Virus record (IMG/VR): IMGVR_UViG_3300034111_000393
Coordinates: 1 to 27,426 of that record
Length of the DNA stretch: 27,426 bases
Reading direction: 5' to 3' (one strand)
Source: a virus
Shown: one piece after another, positions 15,301 to 22,090 of the stretch
Layout: every line of letters begins with the position of its first letter
Position numbering within the stretch: the stretch's first letter is position 1
Program-made: the position numbers and the translations under genes
The notes under the pieces: generated by a model
The model's database searches: none
The model's input: the letters and a program-made list of their open reading frames with translations, nothing else
What the model was told of the DNA's origin: nothing

Positions 15301-16058
15301 TGGCGATCAACCTGTTCAGCACGTCCGGCATTCTTGACCGGGGCAACGAAGCCTTTAAGCAAGGTTACGACCAGATGGGCGCAATGCGTACCGACCGAAC
15401 CAACATGCAAGCCGGTAGAGCCTACGCAGGCGGCGACCGTCAAGGCGCGGCCCGTATGCTGGCGCAAGGCGGGAACATCAACGACGCGCGCACGCTGGAA
15501 AACGACATTCAGGGCGATGAGCGCCAGTTGATGCTGGACCAGCAGGCGGCGGAACAGCAGACGTACCAGCGCGGGCGGGACAAGACGACCGATCAAGCGG
15601 CGCAAGCCGAACGCAACTACACCACGCTAAAGCGCATTACGGGTGGATTGCGCGGCTATGACGAAGGCCAGCGGTTGCCGCAATTGCAGCGCGTGTTGCC
15701 AATCTTTGAACAGCTTGGCCTTCCCGTCGATCAGTTTGCGGCGCTGACAGAAGACCAGCTTAACAACGCCGGGCTCGACATGTTCGAGGGCGAGCTTGAT
15801 AAGCAATGGACGTTCCACAATCTGGGCGGCGGCGGCATTGGCCGATCCAACGCGCGTGACGGGACGTTTGAGACGTTGCGCGAACCGGCTGAAAAACCGC
15901 CCGGAAACTACATCATGGGTCCTGACGGAAACTGGATGCTTAACCCGCTCGTGGGGCAAGCCGCTGCTGCAAGGCGCGCGCCCAAGAGTGCGGGCGGTGG
16001 TGGCGTTCGTAGCAACATTCCGCCGCCGCCCTCGGGCTGGCGTCCAGCGGGCCAGTAG
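15300..16058 (+). CDS. Probable ejection/internal virion protein, 252 aa
   Basis: ATG 15300 shares a base with the previous TAA, so translation is coupled. The 252-aa product is Gln/Ala/Gly/Arg-rich and largely helical up to about residue 150 (RGNEAFKQGYDQMGAMRTDR; DERQLMLDQQAAEQQTYQRG). It then has a Gly-rich segment and a Pro-rich tail (IPPPPSGWRPAG). No enzyme motif is visible. Length, composition and position between the gp7-like gene and the large ejection protein suggest a gp20-like or accessory ejection protein. A conserved internal virion component is the safest wording. Confidence 0.6.
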   Translation: MAINLFSTSGILDRGNEAFKQGYDQMGAMRTDRTNMQAGRAYAGGDRQGAARMLAQGGNINDARTLENDIQGDERQLMLDQQAAEQQTYQRGRDKTTDQAAQAERNYTTLKRITGGLRGYDEGQRLPQLQRVLPIFEQLGLPVDQFAALTEDQLNNAGLDMFEGELDKQWTFHNLGGGGIGRSNARDGTFETLREPAEKPPGNYIMGPDGNWMLNPLVGQAAAARRAPKSAGGGGVRSNIPPPPSGWRPAGQ

Positions 16059-16067
16059 GGGAAAGCC

Positions 16068-16826
16068 ATGCCGGTAGGATACGAAATCACCAACGACAAA
16101 GGCGAGCGCGCGTGGTGGGATGGCAAGAAGGTCACGCCGCTAGACGCCAACGGCGTACAAGTCGGCGGTGGTGCGCCGACTGAAGGTCAGCGCACAACCG
16201 GCTTTCTGTCATCGCGCATTGCTGATTCCGCAAAGGCCATTGACGCCATTGACCGCCGGAACCCAAACGCGGCGAAGCCGGGGATTGTGGAAACGACAGC
16301 CGATGTTGTCACCGGCGGAAAAGCGACAAACCTTTTCCGCAACGCTGACCGGCAAAAGACCGTCGCCAACCAGCTTGATATTCTCGACGCCGCTTTGACG
16401 ATGGGAACCGGCGCGGCGTACACCCAAGAGCAGCTTAAGAACTATCAGCAAGTGTATTTCCCGGCGTTCACGGACAAACCGGAAGCCGTGGCGGAAAAGC
16501 GCCGCAAGCTGGCCAGCCTGTTGCGCGCAGCCAAAATTAAAGGCGGGACCGCATCGCCGCCGATTTTGGACGAAGCCATTTTGATCTATGGTCAGCCGGA
16601 AGGTGGCGTCCGCAATGTGGATGGGCGCGCGCCTCCCGCTGGATTTGAGACGCGTCTTACGCCAGCCCAAAGGCGTGTAACCGGCTCGCTTCCGAGAACC
16701 AAAGCGCCAAGCGGTCAACAGGCAAACCCCTACGCGCCGACAACTAACGATGAGTTCGAAAAGCTCCCCGTTGGATCGTTCTTTATCAACCCCGCCGATG
16801 GGCGCATTTTGAAAAAGAGGCAATAA
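16068..16826 (+). CDS. Probable internal virion protein, 252 aa
   Basis: GGGGAAA precedes ATG 16068. The 252-aa product begins MPVGYEITNDKGERAWWDGK and has a central helical part (IADSAKAIDAIDRRNPNAAK; RQKTVANQLDILDAALTMG, about 90-160). It ends EFEKLPVGSFFINPADGRIL-KKRQ. A similar LPxGxxFxxPDGxxxxK terminus is common in phage virion or ejection proteins. The stop overlaps the next ATG (TAATG). There is no catalytic signature. The role is inferred from neighbours and the C-terminal motif. Confidence 0.6.
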   Translation: MPVGYEITNDKGERAWWDGKKVTPLDANGVQVGGGAPTEGQRTTGFLSSRIADSAKAIDAIDRRNPNAAKPGIVETTADVVTGGKATNLFRNADRQKTVANQLDILDAALTMGTGAAYTQEQLKNYQQVYFPAFTDKPEAVAEKRRKLASLLRAAKIKGGTASPPILDEAILIYGQPEGGVRNVDGRAPPAGFETRLTPAQRRVTGSLPRTKAPSGQQANPYAPTTNDEFEKLPVGSFFINPADGRILKKRQ

Positions 16827-18565
16827 TGGCACTCGATTTCTCTGCGCGTGCTAGCGAGGCCCCGCTTGATTTTTCGGCACGCACGAAGCCAAAGCCCAAG
16901 CGCAATTGGCAAGGCGAAGTCACGGGCGCTATGGCGAATTTTAATCGTGGCCTTGGCATTGGTGACGAGCTTGCGGCGGCAGGCAACACGGTTGCCAACG
17001 TGTTTTCCGGTCGGGTTCCGCTGTCTGGCGTGGGCGCTGACTACAACCGCAGCATGGCGGAACAGCGCCGCATTGAAGACAGCTACGCGGCTGATCGTCC
17101 CAATGCGGCGGCTCTGGCGCGCGGCTTTGGCATGGCGGCAACGGCGGCGGTTCCGGCAGGCAATACGGCGAACCTGTTTGCCCAAGGTGGACGGGCCGTC
17201 AATGCGGCGCGTGGCGCAACCCTAGCCGCAACGCAGGGCGCGACATATGCAGCGGTTGACCGTGGTTCGGCGCGTGAGCGTCTAGCGGCGTCCAGTCGTG
17301 CGGCGCGTGACCCGGTAACGCTGGGGCTAGGGGCTGTGGGTGGCCGTATGGCTACGCCGCGCAAAGCCAAGACCACGCCGAAAGTTGACCCTAACGTTGA
17401 ATTGCTAGCGCGCGAAGGCGTGACGCTAATGCCGGGCCAGATGGGTGGCGGATTGCGCCGCGCTGCTGAAGACGCCGGTAGCTCACTGCCGATGGTCGGC
17501 GATAAAATTGCGGAAGGCCGCACAACTGGCTTTGAAACGTTTGGCCGCGCCACGCTCAACCGTGCGCTGGCTCCCGTTGGCCACAAGCTGCCCGATGACA
17601 TTCCTTCTGGAACCGAAGCCGTAAAATACGCAGGCGACTATCTTTCCAAGGGCTACGAAGCGGCAATACCGGGCCGCAACATTGTGTCGGATCGTGAGTT
17701 GGTGCAGGATTATGTAAGCGCCCTGTCAAACGTCAACACGCTTACGCCGCGAAACTTCAAGCGGCTTGAAAGCATTTTGAACGAACGCGTAACCAGCCGG
17801 TTTCCTGCAAAGGGCGCTATTGACGGGGCGCTATACAAGAAAATCCAAAGCGAATTGGATTTTGAAGTGTCGCGCTTCAAGGGTTCTAAAGACGCCGACG
17901 AACAGGCAATGGGCGCGGCGATTGAAGGAGTGCAAAGCGCAATCGAAAAAGCCGCTCGCCGCCAAGACCCCGCGTTTGCCAAGCAGATTGATGCCCTTGA
18001 TCGCGGGTGGGCTGAATTGGGTCGCATTGAAGCGGCGGCAGCCAAATCAACTGACTTGTCGGGCAACTTTACGCCAAACCAGTACGCTCAATCCGTTCGC
18101 GCTGGCGATGACCGCGTTCGCAGGCGTGGCGTGGCTAGAGGTGAAGCCTTGTCGCAGGACTTGGCGCGCGCCGGGGTAAAGGTGCTTCCGTCTAGGGTTC
18201 CTGACAGCGGAACCGCTGGGCGTGCGGCGTGGGGCATGGTGGCGTCCGCGCCGGGGGCAGTTTTGGGCGCTATGACGGGCGGCGGATTTGGTGCGGCGGC
18301 GGGTATTGCTGGAACGGCAGCAACGCTTAACGCGGCATCTAGGCTCTACAAACCGGAAGCTATCGCGGCAGCTAACGCGGCCCTCATGGAGCGCATCTCA
18401 CCAAGCGAGCGCCAACAGGCGCTTAGGGCGCTTGCCGACCTTGCCGCCAACGATCCAGCCGCCCAAGAATTGTATCGTCAGGTGGCGGCAAGGCTTTCAA
18501 GGGCGGCGGGAGTTGCAGGCGGTTCACAGGCCGGACAATCGCCCAACCTTTTCGCACAGCCCTAG
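16826..18565 (+). CDS. Large ejection protein, P22 gp16-position
   Basis: The 579-aa product (P22 gp16 is 609 aa) is the last of the ejection-like genes; AAGAGG lies 6 nt upstream. It starts with an approximate repeat, ALDFSARASEAPLDFSART. It contains ALARGFGMAATAAVPAGNTA and a Gly/Ala-rich hydrophobic stretch MVASAPGAVLGAMTGGGFGA (about 471-490), both able to interact with membrane. A conserved region VTLMPGQMGGGLRRAAEDAG ... SLPMVGDKIAEGRTTGFETF occurs in large phage internal proteins. The middle (about 300-420) is charged and helical. No lysozyme or protease motif is seen. It should be ejected with DNA to form the envelope channel. Its last 143 bp overlap a possible leftward gene. Confidence 0.68.
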   Translation: MALDFSARASEAPLDFSARTKPKPKRNWQGEVTGAMANFNRGLGIGDELAAAGNTVANVFSGRVPLSGVGADYNRSMAEQRRIEDSYAADRPNAAALARGFGMAATAAVPAGNTANLFAQGGRAVNAARGATLAATQGATYAAVDRGSARERLAASSRAARDPVTLGLGAVGGRMATPRKAKTTPKVDPNVELLAREGVTLMPGQMGGGLRRAAEDAGSSLPMVGDKIAEGRTTGFETFGRATLNRALAPVGHKLPDDIPSGTEAVKYAGDYLSKGYEAAIPGRNIVSDRELVQDYVSALSNVNTLTPRNFKRLESILNERVTSRFPAKGAIDGALYKKIQSELDFEVSRFKGSKDADEQAMGAAIEGVQSAIEKAARRQDPAFAKQIDALDRGWAELGRIEAAAAKSTDLSGNFTPNQYAQSVRAGDDRVRRRGVARGEALSQDLARAGVKVLPSRVPDSGTAGRAAWGMVASAPGAVLGAMTGGGFGAAAGIAGTAATLNAASRLYKPEAIAAANAALMERISPSERQQALRALADLAANDPAAQELYRQVAARLSRAAGVAGGSQAGQSPNLFAQP

Positions 18566-18680
18566 CTGACCACTTCCAGCCGATCACACCGGCATAGACA
18601 AAGATAAACAGCCCCGGAACAAAACCGTTCGAGGCCATTACACGCTCGCCGAGTTCCCAGCGAATTTCGTCGCGCTCCAT
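18423..18680 (-). CDS. Possible leftward small membrane protein, partly antisense
   Basis: A leftward frame of 85 codons starts at ATG 18680-18678. Its first 38 codons fill the 151-nt gap between the ejection and fibre genes and look coding: a charged start, MERDEIRWELGERVMASNG, then a membrane-like GFVPGLFIFVYAGVIGW (19-35) and a basic follow-on (KWSARAVRKGW). The remaining codons run antisense to the ejection gene and look less natural (Pro/Leu/Arg-rich). GGTGA about 5 nt upstream is only a weak ribosome binding site. It could be a real small inner-membrane protein, or the remnant of one cut by recombination. No function is assigned. Confidence 0.33.
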   Translation of the reverse strand: MERDEIRWELGERVMASNGFVPGLFIFVYAGVIGWKWSARAVRKGWAIVRPVNRLQLPPPLKALPPPDDTILGRLDRWRQGRQAP

Positions 18681-18716
18681 AGCTTCACCATATCATGAAA
18701 CCCGCGAGGCTCAAAC

Positions 18717-19760
18717 GTGGCTGTACTAGTAGAAGGGCGCATCCTAGTCACCGACGCATCGGACACACCGATCAGCGGCGGCAAGGTGCGGATATACGAC
18801 ACCGGCACCACAAACCTGACCAGCGTCTTCAGTGACGCAGCCTTGTCGGTTCCGCTGACCAATCCCGTTGTAGCCAACTCGTCAGGCTTCACGCCGGTTA
18901 TCTTTGCGGCAGAGGCGACGTCCGTTGACGTGACCTATCTCACCGCCGCTGACGCTACCGTGACGGGCCGGACCTACACGGCTATCCCGTTCCTTGGCTC
19001 CGACACCGGCACCTTCACCCGGACGTTCGGAGGTGGAACGCGCTTCAAAATCACGGACGGCGGCGGCATCGTTCTGATGCAGGTTGGCGATGCTTCCCCG
19101 GATAACGTGGGCGGGCAACTGACCATTGAGGGCTGGGCGGGAACGCAAGGCGATACGCTCACGCTCGACTTTGCCACGACCAACACGACCGGCGTCATGA
19201 CCGAAAACAGCAAGAAGCTGCTCGGCATCGTCAACACGGCAGCGACTACGTTTACGACCGTTGCCTCGGTTGATATTCCGCTGACGCAGAACCCGAGCGG
19301 GGTTCTGGTGTGGGACGTGGACGTGATCAACCTGATCACGTCGGGAGACGCAGCCCTAGGCATCCAGTTCTCTTATGATGGCGGGGCCAGCTACAAGTCA
19401 GGGGCATCGGATTACGCCTATGCCTACCAATACAAAAACCTGGGGGACGCAAACCCATACCCGACTTACGCCGACAGCAGCGGTTCCACTCAAATTCTCA
19501 TGAACTCTGGCACGTCCATGTTGACGGTTCCTGGCTGGCTCAATCTGAAAATCAAAACCATTGCCAGTGGCTCACTTCCGACTGTCCTGAAAGGCGATCT
19601 AACCTGCCTGCAATCTAACGCTAAGCCGAACCTAAACCTCATTCGCGGTTACGGCCTCGGAGGCTACGGCAAGGCCACACATATGCGCCTGCTGGCTTCC
19701 ACCGGCACAATCACCGGCCAGTATCGGGTGGCTGCAATGAGAGGCTTTGGGGAAGCCTAA
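18717..19760 (+). CDS. Tail fibre / spike protein with head-binding N-terminus
   Basis: The product is 347 aa, starting at GTG 18717 with GAGG about 6 nt upstream; no in-frame ATG lies nearby. Residues 1-85 match the common N-terminal anchor of phage fibres and tailspikes: TPISGGKVRIYDTGTTNLTS, VFSDAALSVPLTNPVVANSS and GFTPVIFAAEATSVDVTYL. The rest is beta-rich and Thr/Gly/Ser-rich, with LGIQFSYDGGASYKSGAS (about 219-236) and a Gly-rich end. The anchor suggests attachment to the tail hub; the C-terminal part is probably a host-binding or structural beta domain. The short length compared with enzymatic tailspikes suggests a fibre or adaptor. Confidence 0.75.
   Translation: MAVLVEGRILVTDASDTPISGGKVRIYDTGTTNLTSVFSDAALSVPLTNPVVANSSGFTPVIFAAEATSVDVTYLTAADATVTGRTYTAIPFLGSDTGTFTRTFGGGTRFKITDGGGIVLMQVGDASPDNVGGQLTIEGWAGTQGDTLTLDFATTNTTGVMTENSKKLLGIVNTAATTFTTVASVDIPLTQNPSGVLVWDVDVINLITSGDAALGIQFSYDGGASYKSGASDYAYAYQYKNLGDANPYPTYADSSGSTQILMNSGTSMLTVPGWLNLKIKTIASGSLPTVLKGDLTCLQSNAKPNLNLIRGYGLGGYGKATHMRLLASTGTITGQYRVAAMRGFGEA
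19742..19758 (+). other. Perfect hairpin at the 3' end of the fibre gene
   Basis: AGGCTT (19742-19747) and AAGCCT (19753-19758) flank a TGGGG loop just before the fibre stop codon TAA. A run of only four A's follows on the plus strand and no T-tract, so it is not a standard terminator. It marks the border between the fibre gene and the AT-rich leader of the homing endonuclease. Confidence 0.3.
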
Positions 19761-19819
19761 AACTCGACATTCGTCAATAAATATCATACACTTAGCGCGA
19801 AACAGGCGAGGCTTTTCTG

Positions 19820-20344
19820 ATGCTTGAATGGCGCGATATTCCGGGGTTTGAAGGTGCTTATCAAGCAAGTGCTTGCGGGCAAATCCGTTCGCTTGAACGG
19901 ACGGTGATCGGAGCGCGAGGCGTGGCGGTTTACGTCCCCGGCTGCATCAAAACCCAGCGAATTGATCGGGATGGTTATCCCGTCGTTGGTTTGTCCAAGG
20001 GCGCTGGAAAAATCCAAACCTACGGCGTCCATCCATTGGTTTTGGCGGCGTTTTCCGGCCCGAAGCCGCATCCAATGTTTCAAGCGTGCCACAACGACGG
20101 CAACCGCGCAAACAGCGCCATCAGCAACCTTCGCTGGGCATCTCCCGCAGAGAACTACAACGACCGCCGCGCTCACGGAACGGATGCGGGCGGCGAGGGA
20201 AACCCGGCAGCAAAAATGACGTGGGCAAAGGTGCGGCTACTTCGAAAAGTCGCAAGCCAGTTCACCCAAAAAGAACTGATGGCTTATTTCAACATGTCGC
20301 AGCCGCAGGTTTCCAAAATAATCCTGCAACAGTCGTGGGTATAA
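19820..20344 (+). CDS. HNH homing endonuclease with NUMOD4 and HTH domains
   Basis: The 174-aa product is a free-standing homing endonuclease, a selfish element that cuts intron-like target sites in related phages. Domains in order: NUMOD4 DNA-binding module, EWRDIPGFEGAYQASACGQI (3-22) then RSLER; an HNH_3 nuclease, with VHPLVLAAF (H71), CHNDGNRAN (H91, N92) and ISNLRWASPAENYND (N103); and a C-terminal helix-turn-helix, TQKELMAYFNMSQPQVSKII (149-168). GAGG is 8 nt before the ATG. The 59-nt leader is AT-rich, with a TATCAT (19782-19787) that could belong to its own weak promoter. It lies between fibre genes and is probably a recent insertion. Confidence 0.9.
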   Translation: MLEWRDIPGFEGAYQASACGQIRSLERTVIGARGVAVYVPGCIKTQRIDRDGYPVVGLSKGAGKIQTYGVHPLVLAAFSGPKPHPMFQACHNDGNRANSAISNLRWASPAENYNDRRAHGTDAGGEGNPAAKMTWAKVRLLRKVASQFTQKELMAYFNMSQPQVSKIILQQSWV

Positions 20345-20380
20345 GCGAGTGAACCCAACTTTAACCACGGAGATTAACCC

Positions 20381-20494
20381 ATGATCGGCCTTGGCCTGTC
20401 CCTAGTGCTTGGTCGCCAACCCGCTGCTGGCGGCGCACCTTCAACCGCAGGCCAGCCCATTGGCCTCCTTCTCGCTCTGACAAAGGCGTCCTGA
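20381..20494 (+). CDS. 37-aa peptide gene before a fibre gene
   Basis: A 37-codon ORF starts at ATG 20381 with GGAG (20369-20372) 8 nt upstream, and ends one base before the next ATG. The peptide begins MIGLGLSLVLGRQPAAGGAP and ends PIGLLLALTKAS. Similar tiny MIGxGLSL peptides are often found in phage fibre regions. It is weakly hydrophobic but too short for a confident membrane call. The good ribosome binding site and tight spacing make translation likely; the role is unknown. Confidence 0.55.
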   Translation: MIGLGLSLVLGRQPAAGGAPSTAGQPIGLLLALTKAS

Positions 20495-20495
20495 C

Positions 20496-21158
20496 ATGGC
20501 TGACAACATCACAATCACTCAAGGGTCCGGTACGACCATTGCCACCGATGACGTGTCGGGCGTGCAGTATCAGGTCGTTAAGATTTCCGCTGGCGCTGAC
20601 GGCGTAGCTGGCTCGCTGGTGGATTGGACTACCGGCACGGCGGGCTCGCCTGCTGGTGGTGTGACGTCCGTTCAGGGTGTGTCAGGTGGCACTCCCGCGC
20701 CAGTGACCTCGGTTGGCTACGCCGTTGCGACGGTCTGCACCTCCGGCACGACGGCTTATGTCGCGACGGACGTTGTGGGTGGCGCGAAAGACTTTGGCGT
20801 TCTCGGCCCCAGCGGCGCAAGCGTCATCATTACGACCGTACAGCTAATGATCAATTTGTCGTCTGTCACCAGCGGCATGACATCGTTCACGCTGCATCTG
20901 TTCAACGTGACGCCCCCCAGCGCCATTGCCGACAGTTCGCCCTTCACCTTGGCGTCCGGCGACCGCGCGTCTTACCTTGGGTCCGTCCTGATCGGCACCC
21001 CGGTTGATCTGGGCGACACCCTTTACGTTGAGGCCAATGGCGTGAACAAGCAGGTGAAGTTGTCCGGCACGAAACTGTTTGGCTATCTCACCACAAACGG
21101 GGCTTACACCCCGACCGCCGTTGATTATACAGTGACCATCCACACCGTGGCGGTGTGA
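20496..21158 (+). CDS. Beta-rich phage fibre/structural protein, 220 aa
   Basis: The 220-aa product begins ADNITITQGSGTTIATDDVS, GVQYQVVKISAGADGVAGSL, a start typical of a phage structural family common in alphaproteobacterial phages. The C-terminal 130 residues form a second beta domain, with MINLSSVTSGMTSFTLHLFN (about 118-137) and FTLASGDRASYLGSVLIGTP, followed by LFGYLTTNGAYTPTAVDYTV. No enzyme motif is present. Position between the peptide gene and the adhesin suggests a fibre or spike component. In some phages such proteins decorate the virion surface; which structure it joins is not shown. Confidence 0.65.
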   Translation: MADNITITQGSGTTIATDDVSGVQYQVVKISAGADGVAGSLVDWTTGTAGSPAGGVTSVQGVSGGTPAPVTSVGYAVATVCTSGTTAYVATDVVGGAKDFGVLGPSGASVIITTVQLMINLSSVTSGMTSFTLHLFNVTPPSAIADSSPFTLASGDRASYLGSVLIGTPVDLGDTLYVEANGVNKQVKLSGTKLFGYLTTNGAYTPTAVDYTVTIHTVAV

Positions 21159-21161
21159 CTC

Positions 21162-22079
21162 ATGCCGTCACCCACGATTAACCGGATATTACGCAGCAGT
21201 CGGGGCGGCACTGTTGTTCTGACCAGCGGGACAACGTGGACAGTTCCCGTAAACTTTAAGTCGCTGGTGTCCATTGAGGCCATTGGCCCCGGAGGCGCGG
21301 GCGCTGACGGGTTGCACCTCAGCTATTCCGGCGCGGGTGGCGGCGGCGGCGCTTACGCCAAGATTGTGTCGGCTGCGAATATCGCCGCAGGTAACGTCCT
21401 GACGATCCAGATTGGGGCGGGCGGCTCTGGCAACGCCACCTTTCTGCAAGACAACACCGCCACAACCGTTATCTCGGCGGCGGCGGGCGGCAACGCAGTT
21501 ACCACCACGGCGGGGGCTGGCGGCACGACGGCGGCTTCAACCGGATCAACCAAGTTTGCAGGCGGCGCGGGCGGCATCGGATCATTAGGTGGCGGGAACC
21601 AGCCCGGAGCTGGCGGCGGCGGCGCTGGCGGGCCAAATGGCACAGGCGCAACGGGCGGCGGTACTGGCGCGGGCGGTGCGGGAGGCTCTGGCGGCGGCGG
21701 GGCTGGCGGCGGCACTGCGGGCGTAAGCACTGTTGGATCGAATAACGGGTCTAACGGCGGAAACAACTTTTTTGGCACTGGTGGCGGCGCTGGGTCAACC
21801 AATGGCAGCGGACTTCCCGGAACCGCAGGCTCAAACGGAGGCGGCGGTGGCGGCGGTCAAGGTAGCGGCGGTGGGGCCGGGGGCGCGGGCGGCCCGGGTG
21901 GCACGGAACTGGCTGAGGGAACCGTTCAAGGCCCCGGCGGCGGTGGCGGTGGTGGCGGCGCGGACGCGGTAGCGGCGGGCGTGGGCGGTGCATACGGCGG
22001 CGGTGGCGGTGGTGGTGGCACTTACGGTGGCACTGCCGCAACTGGCGGCGCAGGCGTCATTGTTATTGTGTATCGTTAG
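21162..22079 (+). CDS. Polyglycine-rich phage adhesin-like protein
   Basis: The 305-aa product starts with a small beta module, GTVVLTSGTTWTVPVNFKSL (16-35), then SIEAIGPGGAGADG. A glycine-rich body (about 110-300) follows, in which Gly reaches more than half of residues in places. It ends GGAGVIVIVYR, the usual end of phage glycine-rich domains. Arrays of GGxGG repeats fold as stacked polyglycine-II helices in known phage adhesins (for example S16 gp38), with loops between runs presenting receptor contacts. Loops here include SLGGGNQPGA and NNFFGTGG. A receptor-binding tip or fibre cap is likely. The small gap to both neighbours indicates one transcript. Confidence 0.78.
   Translation: MPSPTINRILRSSRGGTVVLTSGTTWTVPVNFKSLVSIEAIGPGGAGADGLHLSYSGAGGGGGAYAKIVSAANIAAGNVLTIQIGAGGSGNATFLQDNTATTVISAAAGGNAVTTTAGAGGTTAASTGSTKFAGGAGGIGSLGGGNQPGAGGGGAGGPNGTGATGGGTGAGGAGGSGGGGAGGGTAGVSTVGSNNGSNGGNNFFGTGGGAGSTNGSGLPGTAGSNGGGGGGGQGSGGGAGGAGGPGGTELAEGTVQGPGGGGGGGGADAVAAGVGGAYGGGGGGGGTYGGTAATGGAGVIVIVYR
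21561..22065 (+). repeat. Low-complexity GGC/GGN coding tract
   Basis: The glycine-rich part of the adhesin is encoded by long runs of GGC, GGT and GGN codons, making degenerate GGCGGC-type repeats. Such tracts can expand or contract by slippage or unequal recombination, changing adhesin length. The minus strand shows long Pro/Ala/Arg-rich open frames here that are artefacts of this composition. Confidence 0.7.
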
Positions 22080-22090
22080 GGGCTGCTGAC

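Noticed and set aside
19742-19764. Hairpin at the fibre gene end as an intrinsic terminator
   Set aside because: The stem is only 6 bp and is followed by A's rather than T's on the plus strand.
21353-21802. Leftward proline-rich frame opposite the adhesin
   Set aside because: It is the complement of GGC/GGN glycine codons and its PPAPPP composition is an artefact.
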